DNA of 64,000 nt from Stieleria neptunia. GTDB taxonomy: Bacteria > Planctomycetota > Planctomycetia > Pirellulales > Pirellulaceae. Under the pieces are notes generated by a model that searched no databases, was not told where the DNA came from, and saw only the letters and a program-made list of their open reading frames with translations. A program made the translations under genes and the position numbers. The stretch lies in the NCBI RefSeq assembly GCF_007754155.1, contig NZ_CP037423.1, positions 10,474,938-10,538,937 of the forward strand. Reading direction: 5' to 3'. Below, piece by piece: positions 37,078 to 45,530 of this stretch (the first letter of the stretch is position 1; the number at the start of each line of letters is the position of its first letter).

Positions 37078-37296
37078 ATGCTACGCAAGTTCACCACCGC
37101 CGCTTTCGCTTGTGCATTGACCGTTTCGATGATCGGTTGCGAAAAACCCGCCGACACCACCGACACGTCCGCCGAAGAAGCGGTCGAAGTCGTCGTCGAA
37201 GAAACCGAAGAAGCGGCTGAAGCCACCGAAGAAGCGGTTGAAGAAACCGCCGAAGCCGCCGAAGAAGCTACCGAAGAAGAAGCCACCGCGGAGTGA
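37078..37296 (+). CDS. small acidic lipoprotein
   Basis: A 72-residue product with a type II signal peptide: MLRKFTTAAF, a hydrophobic core, and lipobox MIGC with Cys21 as the lipidated residue. The mature part is almost only Glu, Ala, Thr and Val (EETEEAAEATEEAVEET-like) and should form a highly charged helix or coil. It has no known domain. Small acidic lipoproteins of this composition occur in planctomycetes, but I know no tested function. A stop directly after the repeat and a normal ATG start argue that it is real. Confidence 0.7.
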   Translation: MLRKFTTAAFACALTVSMIGCEKPADTTDTSAEEAVEVVVEETEEAAEATEEAVEETAEAAEEATEEEATAE

Positions 37297-37433
37297 TCCG
37301 CCGGCTTGTTCTCCAGAGCACTTCTCTCGAGAACCCTGCGCTCACGCGAGCACGGTGATTCCAGCCGACCGAAAGCGTTGGCGCCCCGAGTCGCACGGTC
37401 CCCTGCCACCCTCCCGTTTCGAGGAGGGGCGTC

Positions 37434-38918
37434 TCAGCGAAACGGCTCCTCCCGCGGGGGCCAGGCATCGTAGTGGTCCGCCGTGTTGCCGGACCAATAC
37501 GGCGATGACCCCCACAGCGGAACGGTCGGCAGCGACGCCTCCCATTTGCCCAGCAGCCCAAACAACTGCATCCGTCGCTCGGTTTCTCGATGCGACAAAT
37601 CGTCCGACTCCCCGGCATCGCTCGCAACACGAAACAGTTCCGCGGGGCGATGCGAGGGGCGGACGAGCTTGTCCGCACCGTCCAACACAGCCGCCTGGCC
37701 CTGCAACCGCCAGTACAATCGTCGCGGCGGACCACCACCGCCATCGATCAATTGCGGCAACACGTCGATCCCGTCGTGCGCCCCCGCCAGATCGATCATG
37801 CGTTTTCGATTTCGCGCGTCTTCATGTGACATCGGTTTGGCCAGCGGCAGCGTCTGCGAACCCGCCGCAGCCATGAACGTGGGCAACAAGTCCAACGCGC
37901 TGACCACCGCGTCACAACGCCGCCCGGCCGCAATCCTGGCCGGCCACGTCCAAATCATCGGCACGCGGATGCCGCCCTCGCGGAGACAACCTTTGACACC
38001 CCGCAGCGGACCGTTCCAGCTGCCGTTGTTGGTCGCGCCCCCGTTGTCAGAAAAGAACACCAACAGCGTGTTGTCCCACTGACCGCTCTGTTCCAAATGC
38101 GCACGAATCCGGCCGACACCGCGATCGAGTGCGAACATCATCGCGGCATAGGTCTGCCGCTTCTTGTCCGGCAGATGCTCGAACCGCTCCAGATCCTCCG
38201 CCGTCGCATGCATCGGGGTGTGCGGCGCGTTGTACGAGAAAAACACGAACCAAGGTTTCTCCGGATCGGCGCGGTCTTGCTGCTGGATAAACCGCAGCCC
38301 CTCGTCGGTAAAAAAATCCGTCAGGTAGTCGCTGGAAAACGATTCAACCCGCGTCCCGTTGCGCTCGATCACATGCTTCATCGTCGCAGGAAAATAATGG
38401 TGGCTTCCCGTCAGCATGCCACAAAAGTGATCGAAGCCTCGCACGTTGGGATGGAACCCATTGCCCATCCCCAGATGCCACTTGCCGATCAGTGCGGTCG
38501 CATAGCCGGCGGCACGCAGGTGATCCCCCAGCGTTTTCTCGCTCGGCGGCAATCCCAACAATTCCGGCCGAGTCGCGTAGTTGGACGCCGCCGCGTTCAA
38601 GTTGCCTTCATAGCCAAACCGACGCGGATCACGGCCGGTCATCAAGCCCGCCCGCGAAGGCGAACACACCGAACTGGCGACGTACGCCTGAGTGCACAGC
38701 ACGCCCGAATCGGCCAATCGATCCAAGTTTGGTGTGCGCAGCGTCTCGCTGCCCATGCACCCCATGTCGCCGTACCCCATGTCGTCGGCGAGAATCACGA
38801 CGATGTTCGGACGCCCCGCCTCCTCCGCTTCCACCGGAACCGCGGAGGAGGCGGCCGCGCTCAAGACCATCGCGACAACCAAGCCGGACGCAAACCTCTC
38901 AAAACGGCAACAATTCAT
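37434..38918 (-). CDS. secreted sulfatase (CSPSR type)
   Basis: A 494-residue sulfatase with a signal peptide (SGLVVAMVLSAAASSAVPVEA). Metal ligands lie in ILADDMGYGD, and the activation motif is CSPSR with Cys85 as the expected formylglycine. ALIGKWHLG and FSDNGGATNNG are further family hallmarks. It is less like the two sulfatases at 11-17 kb, which have CCPTR, and probably has another sulfated substrate. It stands alone among regulatory and surface genes; no carbohydrate gene is adjacent. Confidence 0.93.
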   Translation of the reverse strand: MNCCRFERFASGLVVAMVLSAAASSAVPVEAEEAGRPNIVVILADDMGYGDMGCMGSETLRTPNLDRLADSGVLCTQAYVASSVCSPSRAGLMTGRDPRRFGYEGNLNAAASNYATRPELLGLPPSEKTLGDHLRAAGYATALIGKWHLGMGNGFHPNVRGFDHFCGMLTGSHHYFPATMKHVIERNGTRVESFSSDYLTDFFTDEGLRFIQQQDRADPEKPWFVFFSYNAPHTPMHATAEDLERFEHLPDKKRQTYAAMMFALDRGVGRIRAHLEQSGQWDNTLLVFFSDNGGATNNGSWNGPLRGVKGCLREGGIRVPMIWTWPARIAAGRRCDAVVSALDLLPTFMAAAGSQTLPLAKPMSHEDARNRKRMIDLAGAHDGIDVLPQLIDGGGGPPRRLYWRLQGQAAVLDGADKLVRPSHRPAELFRVASDAGESDDLSHRETERRMQLFGLLGKWEASLPTVPLWGSSPYWSGNTADHYDAWPPREEPFR

Positions 38919-39206
38919 CGGACACTCGAATACACGGATCGCAGAAACAACGGTGACGAAACCAACAGCCTAATCGAAGCAGGCTCACGCCGCCGGCAGA
39001 CACTGTCTCTGCCCTCCGGGCATCACGGTATCCCTCCGGGATGTCGATTCAGGACCAGCCGTTTGATGCGGGACCGACGGGCCGAGCCGTGAACGTGGCA
39101 CCATCAATAAATCTAAAAATTTTCGTAAGCGCGGGCCGCCGGGTTGTCACTAACGGGGCACCGAAGCCGAACGTGTCGGCTTGTTGCTTTTCGTTTCCGG
39201 TTCGTT

Positions 39207-39210
39207 AGGG
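39207..39210 (+). promoter_or_regulatory. Shine-Dalgarno sequence for the RTX-like gene
   Basis: AGGG eight bases before GTG 39219. It favours that start over the upstream frame (39144) and the internal ATG 39252. Confidence 0.55.
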
Positions 39211-39218
39211 ACGCTGCT

Positions 39219-40169
39219 GTGACTTCTCGAAATACTTCAACTCGTCGTTCTATGACCCCGCGCCGTCTGCGGGGCGAAACCCTTGAAACCCGCCGCGTGA
39301 TGGCCGCCGCCGTCGACCTGTCTCCGGATGGCTTGCTGGTCGTCGAAGGCGACGCCGACAACAACCGCATCTGGGTCGCGCAAAGCCGCAGCGGCGAACG
39401 GCTGCGGGTCACGATCGATGGCCGCAGCAAAGATTTCCCGGCGGCCAACATCAGCCTGATGAAAATCTTTGCCGGCCCAGGCAATGACGCCGTCCGTGTT
39501 TCGCGGCGCGTCGAAATCCCCACCCAGATCTTCGGCGGCGAGGGCAACGACCGGCTCGCCGCCGGCAGCGGGCCGACCTTGATCGAAGGCGGCGACGGTC
39601 GCGACCGAATCCGCGGCGGCAAGGGGGTCAACGTGCTGTTCGGTGGCGCCGGCAACGACCGCATCGTCGGCGGGGCGTCGACCGACTACCTGATCGGCGG
39701 CGCGGGCAATGACATCTTGCGGGGCGGCGGCGGCGACGATTGGATCTTCGGGGACGCGACCAATTCGCTGCCCGAAGGCGAGACCGATCCGCTGGAATAC
39801 GCCAGACGGACGATGGATGTGAATCGTGGTGACGACATCATCCATGGGGGCCGCGGCAACGACATGGTGTTTGCCGGGCACGGCAATGACCGGATTCGCG
39901 GAGGCGTCGGCAACGACTTCTTGCACGGTGGCGGCGGGAATGATCGCATCCGCGGCGAGCGTGGTGATGACGAACTGATCGGCGGCGAAGGCAACGATGA
40001 TCTTCGCGGCGGCTTGGGGGCGGACGTGATCCGCGCCCGCGATGGAGAAGTGGACGTCATCTTTGCCGATCGACTGGATGAATTGTTCGTCGACGACATC
40101 GATCGCATCGTCCGCCGCGGGGACGGAGATTCCACGGAAGCGGGTGATGCACTGGCGGCGAGCGTCTAG
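39219..40169 (+). CDS. RTX-like calcium-binding repeat protein with planctomycete N-terminus
   Basis: A protein of about 316 residues. Near the N-terminus it has RRLRGETLETRRVMAA, the arginine-rich LExR-like motif followed by Ala found at the start of many large secreted planctomycete proteins and taken to be part of an export signal. From about 110 it has nonapeptide GGxGNDxI repeats (GGEGNDRL, GGAGNDRI, GGRGNDMV, GGGGNDRI), which form calcium-filled beta rolls in RTX proteins. No enzymatic domain is seen, so a structural or adhesive surface role is likely. The start is GTG 39219 on the basis of its Shine-Dalgarno sequence. Confidence 0.82.
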   Translation: MTSRNTSTRRSMTPRRLRGETLETRRVMAAAVDLSPDGLLVVEGDADNNRIWVAQSRSGERLRVTIDGRSKDFPAANISLMKIFAGPGNDAVRVSRRVEIPTQIFGGEGNDRLAAGSGPTLIEGGDGRDRIRGGKGVNVLFGGAGNDRIVGGASTDYLIGGAGNDILRGGGGDDWIFGDATNSLPEGETDPLEYARRTMDVNRGDDIIHGGRGNDMVFAGHGNDRIRGGVGNDFLHGGGGNDRIRGERGDDELIGGEGNDDLRGGLGADVIRARDGEVDVIFADRLDELFVDDIDRIVRRGDGDSTEAGDALAASV

Positions 40170-40199
40170 AATGGCGGGCTAGCGACGGGCGGGAAATTC

Positions 40200-40943
40200 G
40201 TGGGTGAGCGTCCAGGCTGGCATGGCCGAGAGGACCGGCTGGAAGCCTACCCCACTAGGAAAACCGGCGTCACCCCTTTCCCCGGGACACCCGAGACGAT
40301 CGAGCAGCAACGCCTCCCAACGCGCACCGGCATCGGCTCCGGCGACGGCAAGTCGTCGGAGCTTTCGGTCGTTGATGCAGACCTGATCGACGACCTGTTG
40401 GGCGGCAGCGGCGACGCCTGGGAAATGCTGATTGATCGCTATGGGGCGTTGGTCCGAAGCCGTGTGGCGGACGTCGCGGCCGCGTTTCAGCGACGGCGTG
40501 ATTGGTCGACGATCGACGATGTGACGGCGGAAGTGTTTGCGACCTTGTTGGCTCGCGATGCCGCCGCCCTGCGGGCCTTTCGCAACCAAAGTAGCCTGGC
40601 GACCTACTTGGCCGTGATCGCCACCCGCGTGGCACGCCGCATGATCGCAAAACTGGTGCGTCATTCGCATGGACAAACGGACTCGCTGGACGGTTTGGAC
40701 GGTGGGCCTTCGGCGGTCGATCCGGAATCGCTGCTAATCGACAGGGAAGAACGGGACCGGCTGCTGACGTTGGTCGATCGCCTGCCGCAGCGTCAAAAAG
40801 ACTTGGTGGTCGCGTTTTACCGGGAGCAACAGACGTACGCAGAGATCAGTCACCGATTCGACATTCCGATCGGTTCCATCGGCACGACGCTTCGACGCGC
40901 CGAAGAAAGACTCCGGCAATGGATCGACGATGAAACCGAATAA
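40200..40943 (+). CDS. ECF-type sigma factor (anti-sigma linked)
   Basis: A sigma-70 family protein of up to 247 residues. Conserved parts: AWEMLIDRYGALVRSRV (region 2 start), TIDDVTAEVFATLLARD, LATYLAVIATRVARRM, and region 4 LPQRQKDLVVAFYREQQTYAEISHRFDIPIGSIGTTLRRAEERL. The N-terminus is uncertain: GTG 40200 is the only usual start before the conserved domain, and the first 60 residues look atypical, so translation may begin later at a rare codon. It overlaps the downstream FecR-like gene by 14 bp, indicating an operon with its likely regulator. Confidence 0.85.
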   Translation: MGERPGWHGREDRLEAYPTRKTGVTPFPGTPETIEQQRLPTRTGIGSGDGKSSELSVVDADLIDDLLGGSGDAWEMLIDRYGALVRSRVADVAAAFQRRRDWSTIDDVTAEVFATLLARDAAALRAFRNQSSLATYLAVIATRVARRMIAKLVRHSHGQTDSLDGLDGGPSAVDPESLLIDREERDRLLTLVDRLPQRQKDLVVAFYREQQTYAEISHRFDIPIGSIGTTLRRAEERLRQWIDDETE

Positions 40944-43011
40944 TTCCCTCAACCGAAAGACGCTCTTGCAGCTTGTTCGGCGACGACTGGATCGTGTCTC
41001 CGCGGTCGGAGCCGGTTCCGCCGATGTCCGAATCGAAGATCGCGACGGCGACGTCCTCGGTCGCGTCGTTCGTCAACTGATGCAGGAGTTGTCCCCCGAC
41101 ACGCCGCACCGGGCAGACGAAACCGGCAGCGCCCTCCCCGTCCCCCTGCATGACATCGCGGCCTACGTCGACGGCACGTTGGACGATCCGGAAAAAACGA
41201 CGGCGATCACGGAAGCGGCAAGATCCGATCCGGGATTGATGATGGAAATTGTCGCGGCGATCCGCAGTCGCGGCGAAGCGAAAACGGTGGGGCTGGCGCC
41301 AGACCTGCGTTCCCGTCTGATCGCGTTGCAACAAACAAAGACGCCGTCCGCGGACACCGCGACGGTCGCAACGGAGCGGCCGCCATCGGATCGTCCCTCG
41401 ACGCCGCCGTTGGTGCGGACGACCAAGCCCGCCGCTGCCGACGCGACGCGCGTCAACGGCGCCGCGATCGTGTGGTTCGCAACCGCCGCCGCGGTGTTGC
41501 TGGCGATCGGTTGGTGGGTCGGTTCGGGAATGAAACCGACAAACGATCCGATCGCCGAAGACGGCCAGCGGATCGAATCACCCGGACCGGTCGTTCCCGA
41601 CCCAAACGACGACGCCGATCCATCGACCGGCCAGTTGGACAGGCAAGCTCCAATGCTGGCCGAGCATCCGGAATCCGAATCGTCCCAACAGCCTGACGTT
41701 GCTCCGATGCCTGCGATCGAGCCGCCTGCGGATCGCAAGCCGGCTGCCCCCTCGGACATCGCCGTCGCGCCGGATGTCCCAGCCGACGCGCCGAGGGTGG
41801 CGGTGGAATCCACACCCGATGGCACGCCCGACGACACGCCAACGCCGGGAACACCGAACCGCGAAACGCGCCCCATGGTGCCCCGGTTGCCGCAAAAGCT
41901 GGTCGCCCGGTGGAGCCAGATCGACGGCTTGTTGCTTCGCAGCGACTTGTTGCTTCGCCGTGAATCGTCGGTGGCGGCGGCCGATTCGTCATCGGACGAG
42001 TCCACGCCGGCAAGTGTGATGGTCGGCAGCGCGTTTGACTTGGCCGCCGAGGGTCCCGGCCGGGTGATGAAACTACAAACCCTTCCGCTGTGTCGCGCAA
42101 CGGCCACGCTGGCCGGCGGCGGCGAACTGGTCATCGCCGCAGACACCGAACTGGAATTGACACCCGGCGGCACGATCCATCTGCTGCACGGTTCGATCGC
42201 ATTGCTGGGGCTGAATGAAAACAGTGTCGTCCGGCTGGGCCGGAGCATCGCCAACAGCGTGTCGTTGCAGGGCGTTGCGTCGGACGGTCAAGGTGGCGGC
42301 GATGTGGTGGTGCGAAAAACGGTCACGGGAATGGAAGTCGATGTGACGGGAAAACCGGTGAAGGTCAACGAACAATCGGTCGCCGATTCGCGTTTGAAAC
42401 TTGAGGGCCCCTTGCTTGCCGTGGAGCCGGTGGAAGAAGCGCCCGAGCGGCTGCCGCGTTGGACACGAGAGCGCGTGGACCGGATCGAAGTCGGGCGCAA
42501 CGTGCTGGCCCAATTGAGCGAAAGCGAAGACGTTCGAGCCACCTTGATGCAAGCCCTGGCATCGGGCGCGGTGCGGGGTGACGCCGCCGCAACAGTGCGT
42601 GCCTGGCTGGTGGCGGCCAGCGGCGACCAACTGCTGCGGCTGATCGGCTCCCCCGATCCATTGCTGCGCGAAGCCGCCCTGCAACATCTGCGAACGGTCA
42701 GCCCGAACGACCCACGGCATCGGCTCTTGTGGCGCCGCCTGCAAGCGGGCGGCAAAAATGCCCGCACGTTCGCGACCGTGCGATCGTTCTTCGTCGACCT
42801 GTGGTCCGGCCGACGACCGAACGCGACCAAACGCGAACAGTTGCTGCGGATGCTGCAAGCCCCCGAACCGGCGGCGCGGGTGACGGCAAATTATTTACTT
42901 CGGTCGTTCTACGGCACCGGTCCGCGATTCGACTTGAATGCCTCGGCATCGGCGCGGACACGTGCGGCCAACGCCTGGCGGGCGGTGATCAACCGCGTGG
43001 ATCAGCGGTGA
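40930..43011 (+). CDS. membrane anti-sigma-like / FecR-like regulator
   Basis: A 693-residue single-pass membrane protein. The cytosolic N-terminal part has LHDIAAYVDGTLDDPEK, a segment often seen in anti-sigma factors of planctomycetes. One transmembrane helix lies at about 176-198 (AIVWFATAAAVLLAIGWWVG), then a long Pro/Asp-rich linker. A FecR-like beta domain follows (about 370-480: GGELVIAADTELELTPGGTI, LLHGSIALLG), and the C-terminus is alpha-helical (about 510-690). The 14-bp overlap with the sigma gene supports a sigma/anti-sigma pair that senses an extracytoplasmic signal. No direct test of anti-sigma activity exists in the sequence. Confidence 0.75.
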   Translation: MKPNNSLNRKTLLQLVRRRLDRVSAVGAGSADVRIEDRDGDVLGRVVRQLMQELSPDTPHRADETGSALPVPLHDIAAYVDGTLDDPEKTTAITEAARSDPGLMMEIVAAIRSRGEAKTVGLAPDLRSRLIALQQTKTPSADTATVATERPPSDRPSTPPLVRTTKPAAADATRVNGAAIVWFATAAAVLLAIGWWVGSGMKPTNDPIAEDGQRIESPGPVVPDPNDDADPSTGQLDRQAPMLAEHPESESSQQPDVAPMPAIEPPADRKPAAPSDIAVAPDVPADAPRVAVESTPDGTPDDTPTPGTPNRETRPMVPRLPQKLVARWSQIDGLLLRSDLLLRRESSVAAADSSSDESTPASVMVGSAFDLAAEGPGRVMKLQTLPLCRATATLAGGGELVIAADTELELTPGGTIHLLHGSIALLGLNENSVVRLGRSIANSVSLQGVASDGQGGGDVVVRKTVTGMEVDVTGKPVKVNEQSVADSRLKLEGPLLAVEPVEEAPERLPRWTRERVDRIEVGRNVLAQLSESEDVRATLMQALASGAVRGDAAATVRAWLVAASGDQLLRLIGSPDPLLREAALQHLRTVSPNDPRHRLLWRRLQAGGKNARTFATVRSFFVDLWSGRRPNATKREQLLRMLQAPEPAARVTANYLLRSFYGTGPRFDLNASASARTRAANAWRAVINRVDQR

Positions 43012-43030
43012 AGTAGAAGGTGCGATTCGC

Positions 43031-43082
43031 CGTTCGACCCTCCCCTCGCTGCGCTCGACCCTCCCTGTCAGGGAGGGTGACT
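43031..43082. repeat. hairpin repeat shared with 58256-58300
   Basis: CGTTCGACC, CCTCGCTGCGCTCGACCCTCC and a perfect stem ACCCTCCCT/AGGGAGGGT with a 3-nt loop (43058-43078) occupy the gap between two convergent genes. The same series of motifs recurs at 58256-58300. There is no T-run; it could end transcription of both genes or be a dispersed repeat. Confidence 0.6.
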
Positions 43083-43121
43083 TGGGGGCAATGCCTGCCA
43101 GGAGGGTGACCGAAATTGAAA

Positions 43122-44459
43122 CTAGTTGACGTCGGTCAATTGGACTTCGGTGCGATAGCGTTTGCCGTCGCGGTAGATGATCATCGGGACCACCGAACCG
43201 ATCGGGGTCAGTCCGACTTGGGCGACCAAATGATCGTCGTTGTCGACTTGGCTGCCGTTGAACTCGACGATGATGTCACCGCGTTGCAAGTTCGCTTTGG
43301 CGGCGGGCGAACCATGTCGCACTCCTTTGACCTTGGCGCCGCCATTGGCGACCGCCTGCAAGGGGCCGAGGTCGGAGACCGTGAAGTCGGGTTCCAAGGT
43401 CACGCCCAGATAGCCGCGACGCAATCGTCCGTGGCGGATCAGTTCGTCGGCCACTTGCACGGCCATGTTGATCGGGATGGCAAAACCAATGCCTTCGCTG
43501 CCGCCGCTGCTGCTGGCGATCGCCGTGTTCAGCCCGATCACTTCGCCGCGCAGGTTTAGCAAGGGGCCGCCGCTGTTGCCGGGGTTGATGGCGGCGTCGG
43601 TTTGAAAGAAGTCTTGCAGGTCGATCTTTTGATCGCCCAACGACAGGTCACGCCGTCCCTTGGCGCTGAGGATGCCGAACGTGACCGAATGACTGAGTCC
43701 GAAGGGGCTGCCGATCGCGATCGTGAAGTCTCCGATGTTGACCTGATTGCTGTCGCCGGTACGGGCCGCTGGAAGCCGCAGATCGGGAACCTTCATGACG
43801 GCCACATCGGTGCTTTCATCGGAGAGGATGCGGGACGGATGGTACTGGCGCCCGTCGGCGCTGCGGAGCAAGATTTCTTCGGGTTGCGATCCCAGAATGA
43901 CGTGCCGATTGGTCAGCACCCAGACCCCGTCGGCCGTGTCGATCACGACACCACTGCCGGCTTCATCGTAGGACTCATACTGCCCGCCGTTGGTCTCCGT
44001 CTTGTGGGCTTCGATATGAATGACACTTGGTTTGACAAGCTGAGACACTTTCCGAACGAGGTTGCCCAACCGATCAAACGCATTGAACTCATCGGCCAAT
44101 TCGCGAAACAACGCTTCGCGCCGCGCCTGGATGGATTGAGCGGTTGGGATCGCGCCGGATGAAGGATCAAGCGAAGGACGTAAGGAACGAATTTGCGTCG
44201 CCCCCGCAGGACGGGGATTCGCCATGCTTTCGATCGACGCGGTCGTCGAAGGACGCGGCGGTGTCGCGTTCGGCTGTGCGGCTCGTGCGGGAGCGTATCG
44301 GTTGCCCCCGCCATAAACGTCTTGGGCGGACGCCGACGTGGGGATCCAATGCGTTGCACACATCCAGGCGAGTGCCGCGCCGGTGAGCGTGATCGCAAGA
44401 CGTCGAGGATTGCGCACACGACATCGTGTGCGTCCGCTGGGTTGGGAGAGGTCGACCAT
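43122..44459 (-). CDS. HtrA/DegP-type serine protease with one PDZ domain
   Basis: A 445-residue envelope protease. An N-terminal signal/anchor (LAITLTGAALAWMCATHWIPTSASA) is followed by a disordered segment, then a trypsin-like domain with catalytic triad His186 (LTNRHVI), Asp218 (STDVAVMKV) and Ser296 (NPGNSGGPL). A single PDZ domain (about 345-440: RRGYLGVTLEPDF, GDIIVEFNGSQVDN) completes it. HtrA proteins degrade misfolded proteins outside the cytoplasm. It lies beside an ECF sigma/FecR pair but is convergent to it, so shared regulation is not shown. Confidence 0.94.
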   Translation of the reverse strand: MVDLSQPSGRTRCRVRNPRRLAITLTGAALAWMCATHWIPTSASAQDVYGGGNRYAPARAAQPNATPPRPSTTASIESMANPRPAGATQIRSLRPSLDPSSGAIPTAQSIQARREALFRELADEFNAFDRLGNLVRKVSQLVKPSVIHIEAHKTETNGGQYESYDEAGSGVVIDTADGVWVLTNRHVILGSQPEEILLRSADGRQYHPSRILSDESTDVAVMKVPDLRLPAARTGDSNQVNIGDFTIAIGSPFGLSHSVTFGILSAKGRRDLSLGDQKIDLQDFFQTDAAINPGNSGGPLLNLRGEVIGLNTAIASSSGGSEGIGFAIPINMAVQVADELIRHGRLRRGYLGVTLEPDFTVSDLGPLQAVANGGAKVKGVRHGSPAAKANLQRGDIIVEFNGSQVDNDDHLVAQVGLTPIGSVVPMIIYRDGKRYRTEVQLTDVN

Positions 44460-44603
44460 CGGAAAAGCTTCAACAAAGAGAGGGAGGTTCGACGGGGAGG
44501 CGTCGCATTGTACGCATCGTCGTTTTGCGGCAAGGAACTTTTCGTCAGTCTGGTTCGCTATCCCTCGTCCGGCGAGAAGTCAGAATCGTCATCGCCCGCG
44601 CAT

Positions 44604-44650
44604 CAAAAAACGGCCGAATGATTCGACTTCCATCGAAGCATCTCGGCCGT
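44604..44650 (-). terminator. intrinsic terminator after the DksA/TraR-like gene
   Basis: On the minus strand a long stem of about 17 pairs (ACGGCCGA and TCGGCCGT at the base, ATGCTTCGA with TCGAATCAT above, loop TGGAAG) is followed at once by TTTTTTG. It begins about 34 bases after the stop codon at 44684. It is the only textbook Rho-independent terminator I found in the window. Confidence 0.88.
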
Positions 44651-44683
44651 CAAAGCAAGACACAATGGTCACAACCGATACGG

Positions 44684-45091
44684 TCAAGCCGTGTCGGCCT
44701 GGTAGGAATCAAAGACCCGGCTCATCATCGCCGCGGGGTGCGACTTGCGTTTTTCGGCAAGCCGATGACAGGCGATACATTCCCGTGCGTACGGCACCGC
44801 GCGCAGCCGGGTCAGCGGGATCGGCTTCTTACAACTCTCGCAGTTTCCGTACTTGCCTTCGTCCAACCGCTCAATCGCGGCATCGATCGCCGCCAGTTCG
44901 CGACCCTCGACCTCCAACAGCTGGCTGTTCAATTCGGCCTGCACCGTGTCGGCGACCGCATCGAGCACGTCTCCGGTCTTGGACGGTTTGCCCTGCAATA
45001 GACTGAGGTCGCCGATCGCCGACCGAATCAGTGCGTCGCGCCGTTTCAGAAGGTTCGCTCGCAATTTCTGAATGGAGTCTTTTCTTGCCAT
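44684..45091 (-). CDS. DksA/TraR-type zinc finger protein
   Basis: A 135-residue cytosolic protein. A helical coiled-coil N-terminal part contains GDVLDAVADTVQ, with acidic residues Asp41, Asp44 and Asp48 at the place of the DksA coil tip. The C-terminal four-cysteine zinc finger is Cys84, Cys87, Cys105, Cys108 (CESC ... CIAC). DksA-family proteins bind RNA polymerase in its secondary channel and adjust transcription in the stringent response. The gene has its own strong terminator (44604-44650) and a 436-bp upstream region, so it is probably a single transcription unit. Confidence 0.88.
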   Translation of the reverse strand: MARKDSIQKLRANLLKRRDALIRSAIGDLSLLQGKPSKTGDVLDAVADTVQAELNSQLLEVEGRELAAIDAAIERLDEGKYGNCESCKKPIPLTRLRAVPYARECIACHRLAEKRKSHPAAMMSRVFDSYQADTA

Positions 45092-45527
45092 CGGATCACC
45101 TGATTCTCTATGTATGCCTGTCGGTCTTACGAGCCCTGCCAGCCTTTAGTTCCGCAATTCGACCACCCATCGAACTGAACTTGCCAACCACAGCTGTGAA
45201 ATAGTAGAGGCACGGCGCGTAAAGTCACCCTTGAAAGACAGCGAATTTTCCCTTATGTGGCGCCAAGGGCGCAGGAACAACCTTTTTTGCGATATTCGTC
45301 AAGTTTCGATCGCACCAAATCCGCGTTTGAGACGAGACAGTTTGAATCGGGGGCGGACAACCACCCTACAGAGCCGCCTGTATGCCCCGTGAGAGCCGAA
45401 ACCGTCCAGATCAGGTCATTTTGGTTCACCCCAGCGAGCGGTCTGTCCGAAACTCTGAAAACGGTCTTGTCTGTCGGCAACGACCCCATCCAGGCAATTT
45501 TGCAAGCAAAGACGCAAGGAACGTGTC
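45092..45527. other. divergent intergenic region, no gene supported
   Basis: It separates the DksA/TraR-like gene from the FHA gene and must contain both promoters. I see no repeat of note, and the short open frame at 45253-45489 on the minus strand has no good start context. Promoter elements could not be fixed by eye. Confidence 0.45.
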
Positions 45528-45530
45528 GTG

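Noticed and set aside
45253..45489. 78-residue open frame on the minus strand
   Set aside because: No start context or motif; probably chance within the divergent promoter region.
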